Positions 54,280 through 63,442 are shown, counted from the stretch's first letter. The stretch: 64,000 nucleotides of DNA from Leptothoe sp034932105 (GCF_034932105.1 NZ_JAYGIG010000123.1:1-64000), one strand, 5' to 3'. The notes: generated by a model from the sequence alone, not told the origin. Made by a program: numbers and translations.

Positions 54280-56487
54280 ATGCGTTATTGGGAGTTTTTA
54301 ATTCAGCAGGAAGGGGATCAAACCTGGCTGCCTTTAGAAACAAGACAGGTGGAAATATTGGAAGGTCGCTATCGCATGGCTGCGTATACCAGCTATGACG
54401 ACACGCCTGTTGAGGTGCGGGTCAGCCAGCTACTGCTAGAGGAGATGCCCCCTCGACGCCGGGTGCGTAAGCGTAAGTCCATGACCAATGATTCTGGATT
54501 GCTGGCTATTTTTCCGTTCATGCAACTGAACCCTGGTCGCTGGGAGATTGATTGTAATAGTCCCGATGTGATTGATGATTTTTTGGGGGAGGCTTGGCAT
54601 TATTCGGTTCAGCTGCAGGTTACGCCTCGGGATGAGGATGATTGGGAGCCTGACTGGTCAGACGCTGCTACAGAAGAGGATCTGTCCCAGTCCATGGCAG
54701 GTACGGCTGAGGCTGCCACTGACGTCTACCTAAGTGGCAGCGGTGGCAGTGGCAGCGGTGTAAGTGGCAGTGCAAATATTGACCCGGCAAACCTTGACCC
54801 GGCAGCGGCGGGAGCTGCTCAACTCGCTGATGTGAAATTAGAGCTGAAACAGCAGGCCTATGTCACCCAGCTGGGGCAGTCTCTAACATTAATGGGTCAG
54901 CTCTTTACGGCTAACCCTGGGGATAACCTCGCCAGCTGTCAGCTTTGGGTGCAGTTACGGGATCCTCAAACTGCCAACTCGCTCCAGGAAAAGGCTGTTG
55001 ATCTATCTCCGCAAAAACTACCTGCTCCATTTTCGGTGACGATTACATTGCCAGATGAACTGTCTACCCAGGTGATTTTGGGGGCAATTTCGCTACGGGA
55101 TCGGGAGGGTAGTGCGGATCGACCAGCATGGGCCTCGGCGTCGTTTACGGTGACAATTGGGTTGGCCCAAATGCTGGATGCGATCGCAAATCAGCCCAAC
55201 CTAGAATTCGAAGAAGAAATCTCCATTTTTCCAGGCTCCACCGAGTCCTTTGTTCCCCATGCCAAACAGGCAGAAACGCTGCTCACCTACGAAAATCCCA
55301 TTGTCCCTAGGGAGCTGATCCCCTCTGAAGGCTTAACCCTACCGCCCCAACTCACCCCCCCCAACCCGAATGATGTCGATCGGCCACCAGAGCTACCGAC
55401 ATTTCCCACCAGCAGCAGAACCAGCCAGGAACCGATGGGTTCCCCAACTGCCCCTAAAGCAGTTGAGCATGAGGACGAGACCCTAGACAGTGCTGGGGAT
55501 ATTTCTGGGGATATGGGGGATAACCAACTACCCGATCAGGCAATTAACCAAGCCCCCAGCGACGGGCTTGCCCCTAACCAAGGGGCCGAGGAAATGACCG
55601 CATTAGACGAAAATATCCGGCTGGAGACAGCTAGGCCCACGGTAGACGAACCCCTGGCCTTTGCTGAGCCTCGGGTGTTTGATCTGGGCAACTGGATTGA
55701 AGAAGACGATTTAGACTTGGAACTGGCCGCCGCCGCCGCCGCAGAGGACCTGCCCCCCAATCCTCCCCTAGGGGAGCGACCCTTCACGACCAGCACGCTA
55801 GACGATGCTGACATCTCTGATGACCTGGAACTAGCGGATACAGCCGAAGATACCCAGTGGAATCCGACCGCCATCAACATTGAGCGAGCCTTTCAGAAAC
55901 TGCAGCTCCGGGAACGATTTTGGCAAAAGCTGAACCTATTAACCCAGGATGGCTATCGTCAGTCCGTAGAGGTCAAACGGGCGTTGCAGCCTTCTGACAC
56001 CTGGCCAGAGGGCAACCCCCAAAGCAATGAGTTTGTGGTTTACGAGCAGCAGCCCCAGTACTACCCCCCTGAGCCGCCCTCGGGGCAGCCGCCGCGCCGG
56101 GATCAGGGAAAAAGCGACGACGCAGCCCCCCTGCAAGTATTACCCCCCATCCTCGATGTGCCCATGCAGGAGTTGGTGGCCGGTGAATGGATTGCCATTA
56201 GGGTGCGCATGCCGATGACTGACTACCAGCCCTATGTCAAAGTGTGGATGAATGATTTGCAAACCCGTACCGTGATCGAGGCTCCGCGTTTACTGATGCA
56301 GTTCACCCCCAATGACCTGAATGAGCTAGAAACCCTGATGCGGGTGCAGGTGCCCAGCGGCTGTTTAGAACTCCAGATTGCTGCGATCGCAGTGGACATG
56401 ACCACCCTCCAGGAAAGTCGTAAAGTCGTGCAAAACCGCCGGGTGATGCCGCCAGACGATTCCCTATCCGTATTTGATGAATGGTGA
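54280..56487 (+). CDS. Large conserved protein of unknown function
   Basis: A 735-residue protein. The first 120 residues are folded-looking (YWEFLIQQEGDQTWLPLE, IFPFMQLNPGRWEID), followed by a Gly/Ser linker with GSGGSGSGVSG, a second beta-rich domain (about 190-300; ELKQQAYVTQLGQSLTLMGQ), a very long acidic Pro/Asp/Glu-rich region (about 310-540), and a C-terminal beta domain (about 625-735, ending RRVMPPDDSLSVFDEW). No signal peptide or membrane span. I do not recognise the family. The ATG at 54280 is used in preference to a TTG two codons earlier. Confidence 0.65.
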   Translation: MRYWEFLIQQEGDQTWLPLETRQVEILEGRYRMAAYTSYDDTPVEVRVSQLLLEEMPPRRRVRKRKSMTNDSGLLAIFPFMQLNPGRWEIDCNSPDVIDDFLGEAWHYSVQLQVTPRDEDDWEPDWSDAATEEDLSQSMAGTAEAATDVYLSGSGGSGSGVSGSANIDPANLDPAAAGAAQLADVKLELKQQAYVTQLGQSLTLMGQLFTANPGDNLASCQLWVQLRDPQTANSLQEKAVDLSPQKLPAPFSVTITLPDELSTQVILGAISLRDREGSADRPAWASASFTVTIGLAQMLDAIANQPNLEFEEEISIFPGSTESFVPHAKQAETLLTYENPIVPRELIPSEGLTLPPQLTPPNPNDVDRPPELPTFPTSSRTSQEPMGSPTAPKAVEHEDETLDSAGDISGDMGDNQLPDQAINQAPSDGLAPNQGAEEMTALDENIRLETARPTVDEPLAFAEPRVFDLGNWIEEDDLDLELAAAAAAEDLPPNPPLGERPFTTSTLDDADISDDLELADTAEDTQWNPTAINIERAFQKLQLRERFWQKLNLLTQDGYRQSVEVKRALQPSDTWPEGNPQSNEFVVYEQQPQYYPPEPPSGQPPRRDQGKSDDAAPLQVLPPILDVPMQELVAGEWIAIRVRMPMTDYQPYVKVWMNDLQTRTVIEAPRLLMQFTPNDLNELETLMRVQVPSGCLELQIAAIAVDMTTLQESRKVVQNRRVMPPDDSLSVFDEW

Positions 56488-56726
56488 CGAATGGCCCCAA
56501 GGGCAATAGCAGCGGGAACAGCACTATCAAATTACCCAATGCCGTGCAAACTTTCTAAACAATCTACATATACCGCATCAAATCGCAGTAAATTAAGTTC
56601 TAGGTCTTAGGCCCCGTCCAAGTGAGAATATCCAGGTTCCCTCATGGAAAACCTGCATTTCTGGACGTAAAACCGGTTAAATCTTCCGAGCACTCGCTCA
56701 CCATTGAGAGATAGGAGACTTGATAT

Positions 56727-56837
56727 ATGGATACTTCCCTTTTGCCTCAGGTCATGGTGCCCATTGTGGCTATTCATGCATTTGCATTCATGATTGCCAT
56801 GTTCCTGTATGTAGAGCAGGAAGAAACGTCGGCATAG
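56727..56837 (+). CDS. psaI: PsaI-like small photosystem I subunit
   Basis: A 36-residue single-span membrane protein: LLPQVMVPIVAIHAFAFMIA then MFLYVEQEE. It follows the layout of PsaI (LP..VP.VG..FPA..M..LFLYVE). A good ribosome binding site AGGAG lies nine bases before the ATG at 56727. It is not next to psaL, its usual partner, so a related small subunit cannot be ruled out. A perfect 32-bp hairpin follows. Confidence 0.6.
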   Translation: MDTSLLPQVMVPIVAIHAFAFMIAMFLYVEQEETSA

Positions 56838-56868
56838 GCTGGCCACCAGGCTAAAAGAAAGAGACGAC

Positions 56869-56939
56869 AAAAGCCCTTTAATCCGAAAAGCCCTTTAAGC
56901 GGAGTCTGCTTAAAGGGCTTTTCGGATTAAAGGGCTTTT
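56869..56939. terminator. 32-bp perfect hairpin between psaI-like gene and psbJ
   Basis: The arms 56869-56900 and 56908-56939 are fully complementary with a 7-nt loop GGAGTCT. Each arm itself contains two copies of AAAAGCCCTTTAA (or its complement). It lies 31 bp past the psaI-like stop and 205 bp past the psbJ stop on the other strand, so it probably ends both transcripts. The spacer to 57144 holds nothing else. Confidence 0.85.
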
Positions 56940-57144
56940 CGAATCTATTTGACCTTAACCAACGAGAACCACAGCCTTGTATAGCCGCACTCCGCAGTAC
57001 TCGTGGACGCTGGAACTCTATTACCAACTGCTACGGGGGAGCACAATCCGCTGCATGTATTCAACAGATTGCCTACAGATTCAAAGTATTGAGACAATCC
57101 AACCCACAGCTAGCTCTAAAGTCTGGGGAGAAGGTCAAGGAAGT

Positions 57145-57264
57145 TTAGACACCTGAGCCTACACCAGCATAGGCACCGTAGAAAAATAGACCAACTACAA
57201 CCAACACACCCGTGCCGGCCACAGTTGCCACAATCCAAAGGGGAATTCGGCCATCTTTAAACAT
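57145..57264 (-). CDS. psbJ: Photosystem II protein J
   Basis: A 39-residue subunit with one transmembrane helix: MFKDGRIPLWIVATVAGTGV at the start and GLFFYGAYAGVGSGV at the end. Last gene of the psbEFLJ operon, essential for PSII electron flow to plastoquinone. 76 bp separates it from psbL. Confidence 0.97.
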   Translation of the reverse strand: MFKDGRIPLWIVATVAGTGVLVVVGLFFYGAYAGVGSGV

Positions 57265-57340
57265 GCATTTATCTCCTGTTGTCACCTACTCTCATGAAAA
57301 AAGTCTAGACGGCCCAAGGGACCCTCCATACCCGTCGAAG

Positions 57341-57460
57341 TTAGTTAAAGAAGTAGCTAGAAAATAGCAGACCTAAAACAAAAACTAACAGTAAACCCAG
57401 GAACAAAGAGGTCCGGTTTAACTCAACGGGCTGCTTATTGGGATTTGGGGTTCTATCCAC
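57341..57460 (-). CDS. psbL: Photosystem II protein L
   Basis: A 39-residue subunit: DRTPNPNKQPVELNRTSLFL and then the helix GLLLVFVLGLLFSSYFFN. The start codon is GTG (57460), and nine bases separate it from the psbF stop. Located at the PSII dimer interface and near QA. Confidence 0.97.
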   Translation of the reverse strand: MDRTPNPNKQPVELNRTSLFLGLLLVFVLGLLFSSYFFN

Positions 57461-57469
57461 GGATAACTC

Positions 57470-57604
57470 CTAGCGTTGAATAAATTGCATTGCGGCAATG
57501 GCACCCAAGAAGAAGACCGAGGGAACGCCAAGGGCATGAACGGAGAGCCACCGTACCGTAAAAATCGGATAAACAATGGGCTCGTTGGGGTTATTGCTGG
57601 TCAT
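57470..57604 (-). CDS. psbF: Cytochrome b559 beta subunit
   Basis: A 44-residue haem subunit. TVRWLSVHALGVPSVFFLGA contains the His that ligates the b559 haem with the PsbE His. Ends AAMQFIQR as in the family. Follows psbE in the operon, after 110 bp. Confidence 0.97.
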   Translation of the reverse strand: MTSNNPNEPIVYPIFTVRWLSVHALGVPSVFFLGAIAAMQFIQR

Positions 57605-57714
57605 AGGAAAATTCTAATCTCAATTGACAATCAATTATGGGAATTCAACCCAATCAAGCGGCAAACATTGAGTTTCTGATGAATCAAAACCCAAGATTTG
57701 ACGGTAGAGCAGGG

Positions 57715-57960
57715 CTAATTTCCAAACGTAGTAATCTGCTTATCGGCTTCGTAGCGCTTCTCCAGAATCGGTACCTGGACCTGATTGTTGGGGAAGTACT
57801 CGTTGGGGCGAGGGGTGCCAAAGGCGTCATAGGCTAGGCCAGTGGACACAAATAACCAACCAGCGATAAACAGTGCCGGAATCGTAATGCTATGGATGAT
57901 CCAGTAGCGAATACTGGTAATAATGTCTGAAAAAGGTCTTTCTCCGGTTGAACCTGCCAT
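57715..57960 (-). CDS. psbE: Cytochrome b559 alpha subunit
   Basis: An 81-residue haem subunit. MAGSTGERPFSDIITSIRYW starts the protein, IIHSITIPALFIAGWLFVSTG carries the haem His, and the lumenal tail has AFGTPRPNEYFP. The ATG at 57960 is right because sequence upstream is not conserved-looking. First photosystem gene after ycf48 in a standard cyanobacterial cluster. Confidence 0.97.
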   Translation of the reverse strand: MAGSTGERPFSDIITSIRYWIIHSITIPALFIAGWLFVSTGLAYDAFGTPRPNEYFPNNQVQVPILEKRYEADKQITTFGN

Positions 57961-58168
57961 TACACAGTCTCCTCTTAACAGAAAATAGGCGTTGACCCAC
58001 ATCCAAATTAGAGCCTAGAGCTTCCATCACTGAAAACCATAATTCTGGATGTGGAAAGGGTTTAGTTACATCATAGGGAACAGGGTATATCCCTATCAAG
58101 CGGCGATTAAGGATTCCTTCATATTTTTGTTCCCTAGAGGGTCATTTAAGAATGAATTGAATCGTCAC

Positions 58169-59221
58169 CTAAACGGTGGCATCCTCAGGCACATAGCGCA
58201 GTAGATAGCCCCGCTGCCCCAAAACAAAGCCCTGATTTTCACCAAAAAATTTAATTCGGTAGAGGTTAGAGGGGACGTCCCCGGCGGGTTCATCCTTTAA
58301 CCAGGTTTCACCCCCGTCGGGACTCATGAGTAGGGTGCCACTACCGCCGCTGACCCACATTTCGTCATGGGTGCGGTAGCCCACATCTAAAAAGCCCCAG
58401 CTACTGCCAAGTTCAGGCCGAACGGGGTCACCCCAGGATTCGTACTTGGGTACATCAGGATTTTCGTCGGGCTGACTAAACTGCATCTGACCACCTCGGC
58501 CAATCAACCAAAGGTTACCGCTGGTGGTGAAACCCATGTTTTGTAACCGTTTGGAGTTATCGCGATTGTGGGGCTGCCAGCTATCCTGGCCAGGCTCCCA
58601 AATGGAGTAAAAATTTCCGCGAGACGAGACAGCCACATAGCGCCCATCTTCATTCCGGGTCATATTTCGCACCACGCCCACGGCTGACTGGACCAGCGCT
58701 GTCCAGTTACGTCCGCTGTCTTCCGTCCGGTAAATGGCTCCCACATCGGTGGCCATTTCGACGGTTCCTTTACCCAGGGCTGTCACCAGTAGAGGACCGC
58801 CGGGCAGCTGAGCGCTCAGGGGCACCTTAGCCCAAGACTGGCCACCGTCGGTGGTGTGCAACAGCACACTGGGTAAGCCTGCAACCCAGCCTTCGTCGCC
58901 GACAAAGCTGACGGAGGTAAAGGTGTAGCGTTGTTCGCCCAAATCTAGGGCCTTTTGCTCCCAGGTCTTACCACCGTCTACGGTTTCAAACAAGGTAGAA
59001 CGGCTACCCACTAGCCAACCGTGGTCCATATCTGACGTAAACGCCACATCGGAGAAGGTGGAGTCGGTTTCTAGGGCAATGGTCTGCCAGGGATTGGCCT
59101 CCAGGGATGGCAGAAAAAACTTTGTACAGCCGACGGTGAGAATTGCGATCGCAACCAGCAGTAATTGCTTGAGCCCGATGGCCCCTCGCTCACTAAAAAA
59201 ACCTTTTAAAACCGTTTGCAT
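58169..59221 (-). CDS. ycf48: PSII assembly factor Ycf48 (HCF136)
   Basis: A 350-residue lumenal seven-bladed propeller that binds newly made D1 and pD1. The N-terminus has a lipoprotein signal with lipobox LTVGC at residues 28-32. Asp-box-like motifs recur (LFETVDGGKTWEQ, LHTTDGGQSW, YRTEDSGRNWTAL, MSPDGGETWL). Lies between rubA and psbE as in most cyanobacteria. 208 bp to psbE. Confidence 0.95.
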   Translation of the reverse strand: MQTVLKGFFSERGAIGLKQLLLVAIAILTVGCTKFFLPSLEANPWQTIALETDSTFSDVAFTSDMDHGWLVGSRSTLFETVDGGKTWEQKALDLGEQRYTFTSVSFVGDEGWVAGLPSVLLHTTDGGQSWAKVPLSAQLPGGPLLVTALGKGTVEMATDVGAIYRTEDSGRNWTALVQSAVGVVRNMTRNEDGRYVAVSSRGNFYSIWEPGQDSWQPHNRDNSKRLQNMGFTTSGNLWLIGRGGQMQFSQPDENPDVPKYESWGDPVRPELGSSWGFLDVGYRTHDEMWVSGGSGTLLMSPDGGETWLKDEPAGDVPSNLYRIKFFGENQGFVLGQRGYLLRYVPEDATV

Positions 59222-59325
59222 CTCTAACCCAATTCAAGACAAATAAACAAATTAAGACATGAAATCCCGACTGAGCGCTTTATCCTGGCTAACCAGAAGC
59301 ATGAAGACCCAGGGCCATTGGAGAC

Positions 59326-59712
59326 CTACTTCAAGCCGTACAAACTCATGAAAAAGAGGAACGCTAACCCCAATGCACCAAATATCAAAATATTCTTTTG
59401 ACCCGGTGTGAGGACATTGACCCCAAAACCATACCCCAGGTTTTCACTAAACCCCGATGGCTTACCCGCCGGTCCAATACTCATAAACGACTTGGGTCGA
59501 GCCCCACATACTGGGCAACGCCATTTCATCGGCAGCTCTGAAAACGGCACCCCCGGCGGAATATTAGCCTTACCATCCCCCTTAACCGGCTCATAGGTGT
59601 AGCCACAGGGACGACATTCGTAGCGATCCATTTCATAGGGGGTGAGGGGCGCTCGGGGCGCTTCAGCCTCAGGCGGATCCACCACCGGTTTAGGGTCAGG
59701 CTCAGTACTCAT
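59326..59712 (-). CDS. rubA: Membrane-anchored rubredoxin
   Basis: A 128-residue protein. The rubredoxin fold has the pairs YECRPCGYTYEP (about 31) and WRCPVCGARPKSF (about 64), and a C-terminal membrane anchor (ILIFGALGLAFLFFMSLYGL). RubA works in photosystem assembly and belongs to the rubA-ycf48-psbEFLJ unit. Its start faces ndhC across a 298-bp spacer in which I see no further gene. Confidence 0.95.
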   Translation of the reverse strand: MSTEPDPKPVVDPPEAEAPRAPLTPYEMDRYECRPCGYTYEPVKGDGKANIPPGVPFSELPMKWRCPVCGARPKSFMSIGPAGKPSGFSENLGYGFGVNVLTPGQKNILIFGALGLAFLFFMSLYGLK

Positions 59713-60010
59713 GGAATGTTTAGAAGGGTTTCAGACAGCATTGTGTAAACAATTATTACATATCAAGTTGCTTCTCCCGCCATCGATGATTGTTGAGCTG
59801 GATCAATCGGGCTGGATCACCATGCTGGATCGTTCTAGAAAAATGTGACCGAACTACCGGAACTATCTATAGATATTACTTAAAATTTTTATCGATAGTA
59901 TGTTCAAGCCTAGCGAGATTAGCCTACACAGCTGACTAGAATAGAAGTAAGCTAACTAGGGGCTATCAGTTCCCAGAGACAGTTCCTAGAGAGAGAACCA
60001 TAGAGCGCGC

Positions 60011-60373
60011 GTGTTTGTATTAACCGGATACGAGTATTTTCTACTATTTTTAATCATTTGTGGTCTGGTGCCTGTCACCGCCCTAGTGGCCGCTAAACTC
60101 CTAGGAGCCAAAGGCACAGGGGTCGTTAGACGCACCACATACGAATCAGGGATGGAGCCCATTGGCGGTGCCTGGATTCAGTTCAACATTCGCTACTACA
60201 TGTTTGCCCTGGTCTTCGTCATCTTTGACGTGGAAACCGTCTTTCTATACCCATGGGCAGTCGCATTCCATACCCTGGGTGTTCTTGCCTTTATCGAGGC
60301 CTTGGTCTTTATTGCAATTCTGCTAATCGGTTTGGTTTACGCATGGCGTAAAGGAGCATTGGAATGGTCATAA
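60011..60373 (+). CDS. ndhC: NAD(P)H-quinone oxidoreductase subunit 3
   Basis: A 120-residue NDH-1 membrane subunit with three transmembrane helices. Key region YESGMEPIGGAWIQFNIRYY and DVETVFLYPWA (the Asp and Glu of complex I ND3). The start is a GTG at 60011. Its end overlaps ndhK by 10 bp. Confidence 0.96.
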   Translation: MFVLTGYEYFLLFLIICGLVPVTALVAAKLLGAKGTGVVRRTTYESGMEPIGGAWIQFNIRYYMFALVFVIFDVETVFLYPWAVAFHTLGVLAFIEALVFIAILLIGLVYAWRKGALEWS

Positions 60374-61113
60374 AATCACCCACAGGTAGTTCCCTCATTG
60401 GTGATGATAAACGGGTAATGAATCCGGCAGCTCCGCCCGCCGTCACCCAAGAACTGTCAGAAAACGTCATCCTCACCACCGTTGATGACATTTACAACTG
60501 GACCCGCCTGTCTAGCCTATTTCCCCTGCTGTACGGTACGGCCTGCTGCTTTATTGAGTTCGCCGCCCTGTTAGGCTCTCGGTTCGACTTTGACCGCTTT
60601 GGTTTGGCTCCCCGTTCTAGCCCGCGCCAAGCAGATTTGCTAATTACCGCTGGCACCGTCACCATGAAAATGGCTCCAGCCCTTGTGCGCCTCTACGAGC
60701 AGATGCCTGAGCCCAAGTATGTCATCGCCATGGGAGCCTGCACCATTACAGGTGGCATGTTTAGTGTAGATTCCCCATCGGCGGTACGCGGTGTCGATAA
60801 GCTGATTCCAGTGGATGTTTATATTCCTGGCTGTCCCCCGCGGCCTGAAGCCATTTTTGATGCCGTCATTAAGCTACGCAAGAAAATTGCCAATGAGTCT
60901 ATGCGGGAGCGAGGCATTTTAGAACAAACCCATCGCTATTACACCCGGGCCCACAAAATGACGGCAGTGGAACCCATTCTCACCGGCAACTACATTCGCT
61001 CTGGCACCCGAGAGGCTCCTCCAAAAGAGCTGATGCAAGCCATGGGAATGCCTGTAACGCTGCCTGCAGCCGAGAAAGCGGCTCAACCGGAAGGAGAAAA
61101 AACCAATGGCTGA
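60364..61113 (+). CDS. ndhK: NAD(P)H-quinone oxidoreductase subunit K
   Basis: A 249-residue subunit that holds the N2 [4Fe-4S] cluster next to the quinone. The ligand region YGTACCFIEFAALLGSRFDFDRFG and MGACTITGGMFSVDS, VYIPGCPPRPEAIFDAV contain the four Cys. A C-terminal tail of about 45 residues is variable. Start at 60364 is inside the end of ndhC, and its end overlaps ndhJ by eight bases. Confidence 0.97.
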   Translation: MVIKSPTGSSLIGDDKRVMNPAAPPAVTQELSENVILTTVDDIYNWTRLSSLFPLLYGTACCFIEFAALLGSRFDFDRFGLAPRSSPRQADLLITAGTVTMKMAPALVRLYEQMPEPKYVIAMGACTITGGMFSVDSPSAVRGVDKLIPVDVYIPGCPPRPEAIFDAVIKLRKKIANESMRERGILEQTHRYYTRAHKMTAVEPILTGNYIRSGTREAPPKELMQAMGMPVTLPAAEKAAQPEGEKTNG

Positions 61114-61636
61114 TGAAACAACGCCCGAGGCTGCTGTTGAGGCAGCTGGAGCTTTGGTGGAAGCTGGCCCCGTATCCCTTTGGCTGACCGAACAGGGATT
61201 TGCCCATGAGATTATGGAGCGCGATCACCTAGGGATGGAACTGCTTAGGGTGGAACCGGCCTTTTTGATCCCTTTTTGTACGGCGCTTTATGCCTACGGG
61301 TTTAACTATCTCCAGTGTCAGGGTGCCTACGATGCAGGTCCTGGCCAACCCCTGGTGAGTTTTTACCACTTGACCAAGGTAAGTGATAATGCCGATCGGC
61401 CAGAAGAGGTGCGGATTAAGGTCTACGTGCCACGGGATAAGCCTACAATCCCCTCAGTCTATTGGATTTGGAAGGCGGCTGACTGGCAAGAGCGAGAATG
61501 CTACGACATGTACGGCATTATCTATGAAGGACATCCGAACCTGAAGCGTCTACTCATGCCTGAGGACTGGGTAGGTTGGCCCATGCGTAAGGACTACATT
61601 TCGCCAGATTTTTACGAGCTACAAGACGCCTATTGA
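61106..61636 (+). CDS. ndhJ: NAD(P)H-quinone oxidoreductase subunit J
   Basis: A 176-residue subunit (30-kDa subunit of complex I). The family motif is ERECYDMYGIIYEGHPNLKRLLMPEDW, and the end is RKDYISPDFYELQDAY. The last 36 bases including the stop are duplicated just downstream. Last gene of ndhC-ndhK-ndhJ. Confidence 0.97.
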   Translation: MADETTPEAAVEAAGALVEAGPVSLWLTEQGFAHEIMERDHLGMELLRVEPAFLIPFCTALYAYGFNYLQCQGAYDAGPGQPLVSFYHLTKVSDNADRPEEVRIKVYVPRDKPTIPSVYWIWKAADWQERECYDMYGIIYEGHPNLKRLLMPEDWVGWPMRKDYISPDFYELQDAY

Positions 61637-61681
61637 AAACGCCTATCGCCAGATTTTTACGAGCTACAAAACGCCTATTGA
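61601..61681 (+). repeat. Tandem duplication of the ndhJ 3' end
   Basis: 36 bp at 61601-61636, including the stop codon, reappear at 61646-61681 with one change (G at 61625 to A at 61670). The period is 45 bp. The second copy is untranslated. Confidence 0.92.
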
Positions 61682-61756
61682 TGCCGATGGGGAGTTACTG
61701 CCCATATATCGGGCCTTAATAGAGCGTTTTAAGTCAGACGACTATCCGTTTTCAGG

Positions 61757-61792
61757 CTCCCAATCCCTCTTTAAAACGGGTTGGGAGTTTTT
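61757..61792 (+). terminator. Terminator of the ndhCKJ operon
   Basis: CTCCCAATCC (61757-61766) pairs with GGGTTGGGAG (61778-61787; one G-T wobble) around an 11-nt loop and is followed by five T. It lies 47 bp ahead of the first possible start of the sulfotransferase gene. Confidence 0.85.
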
Positions 61793-61838
61793 AATATGGG
61801 CTTTAGAATTGAAACTGTACGACAACCATGGCCATGAA

Positions 61839-62663
61839 ATGTCGTTTTCTACTTCCCCATCGACGGATTTGTTACCAACCAAAAGCATTATTGTCTGCTC
61901 CACAGGGCGCTCGGGCAGTAACTTACTGTGTGCAACTTTGAGCAATTTGAACTGCGTTGGCAAATCTCAAGAGTTTTTTCTCCCCGCGACTTTAGATCAA
62001 AACGCAGTCTATTCATCAGCCCCTGAACTCTATCGCTATCTGCCCAAAGTTTATCGGGCAGGAAGCACCCCCAATCGAGTGTTTGGCATCAAACTACATT
62101 GGGACCACATGAAAGCCTTAACTAAATTAGCCCGCACCGACCCCACCCTAGAAAAAAAAACGAATCTGGAAATCCTTAGTTTATTTTTTCCCAATCCACG
62201 TTTTGTTTTTATCCGGCGGGGTGACCTAACCCAGCAAGCAATTTCTGCCGCCATTGGTTATCAAACGGGAGTTTTTATAATCCCCAAAGATTTCCATGGG
62301 GAGCCTGTCAATAGCAAAAAGAAAGTCTTCTTTAACCCCCTCAATATTTATCGCTATAAACAGGGACTCCAAAGGCGCAATCAAAACTGGCTAAAGTTTT
62401 TCGAGCAAAACAACCTGCCCTTTTGTCAGGTGGTGTATGAAGACTTGGTCAAAGATTTTGAGCCGACGATTCACAGGGTGCTGGAGTTTTGTGACATCGA
62501 ACTTTCGGACCCAGCAGTGGAGATTGTCCAAGGCACCCAAAAACAGGGTAATCAAATCAATCAACGCTGGCTCAGGTACTACAATTTGATTCCTGAAAGC
62601 TGGCTAGCTGGATACTCCCAGCTCAGGAGTACCTTAAGACAGACCCTAGGGAAAGGTAGGTAG
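61839..62663 (+). CDS. Stf0-type sulfotransferase
   Basis: A 274-residue PAPS-dependent sulfotransferase. The PAPS-binding loop SIIVCSTGRSGSNLLCATL is at the start, the second PAPS region is RFVFIRRGDLTQQAISAAIG, and VVYEDLVKDFEPTIHRVLEF matches Stf0 (trehalose/glycolipid sulfotransferase) enzymes. The acceptor is unknown, perhaps a sugar or lipid head group. ATG at 61839 is used. An in-frame TTG at 61809 would add 10 residues. Confidence 0.8.
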   Translation: MSFSTSPSTDLLPTKSIIVCSTGRSGSNLLCATLSNLNCVGKSQEFFLPATLDQNAVYSSAPELYRYLPKVYRAGSTPNRVFGIKLHWDHMKALTKLARTDPTLEKKTNLEILSLFFPNPRFVFIRRGDLTQQAISAAIGYQTGVFIIPKDFHGEPVNSKKKVFFNPLNIYRYKQGLQRRNQNWLKFFEQNNLPFCQVVYEDLVKDFEPTIHRVLEFCDIELSDPAVEIVQGTQKQGNQINQRWLRYYNLIPESWLAGYSQLRSTLRQTLGKGR

Positions 62664-62679
62664 GTGGGCCAAAATCCTA

Positions 62680-63333
62680 TTACTCTATCCAGCGTCGCAG
62701 CAGATTGGATACGCTTTTGGAGAGTAGGTCAAATTCGGTGGTCTTACCGTGCTGGGCAAATAATGAGCGGCGTACGGTATCGATATCAAACAGGAGTTCT
62801 CGCTGGGTCGGATCACGCAATAAACTTTGTACCCAGCCAACCACCACCAGCCGCTGCCCCTGGGTCACTTCATTCACCCGATGCAGGGTGGATGAGGGAT
62901 AGACGACGGCATGGCCTGCTGACAACTTATAGGGCTGCTCATCGTCGGCCCCTTCAATCACTAGTTCTCCACCGCCATAGTCCGCTGGGTCGCTCAGAAA
63001 CAGGGTAAAGGATACATCTGCTCGATAGCCGCCCATCATGGCATTGTCGGCGTGGGTCCCGTAGGACATACCAACACCGTAGCGGCTAAAGCGCAGATTA
63101 TGGATCTGTTTGGGTCGGACGGCAATTTGAAATAAGGGGTTGCGACCGAGGGCGGCTTGGACCGTTGCTTTTAAGGCTTGGCCCGCATCGGGTTTGAGTT
63201 GCTGGTTGTGTTTAACTTGCTGGGCATACCATCCAGCGGTTGTTTTGCCATCCACAAACTCAGCTGTTGCCAGCTCTGTTTGGAGTTGATTTAACTCATC
63301 CGGAGAAAGGACATCGGCAATTTGAAACAGCAT
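62680..63333 (-). CDS. PiuC-like Fe(II)/2-oxoglutarate hydroxylase
   Basis: A 217-residue PKHD-type dioxygenase. The metal ligands are in THADNAMMGG (HxD) and TLHRVNEV (His), and the 2-oxoglutarate Arg lies in QRLVVVGWVQS. GGGELVIEG is typical. PiuC-type genes lie beside iron-uptake genes in many bacteria, and here the iron-binding protein FutA is the next gene upstream on the strand. Confidence 0.87.
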   Translation of the reverse strand: MLFQIADVLSPDELNQLQTELATAEFVDGKTTAGWYAQQVKHNQQLKPDAGQALKATVQAALGRNPLFQIAVRPKQIHNLRFSRYGVGMSYGTHADNAMMGGYRADVSFTLFLSDPADYGGGELVIEGADDEQPYKLSAGHAVVYPSSTLHRVNEVTQGQRLVVVGWVQSLLRDPTQRELLFDIDTVRRSLFAQHGKTTEFDLLSKSVSNLLRRWIE

Positions 63334-63442
63334 AAGGGATTATGTCTGTCAGGTTGGTTGGGGCGATGGATCGGCCTGAAAGGCTCAAGTACCAAAAGCT
63401 AACTCGTACTCAACAACTGTATCCGTCGAGTACGACACAGTT

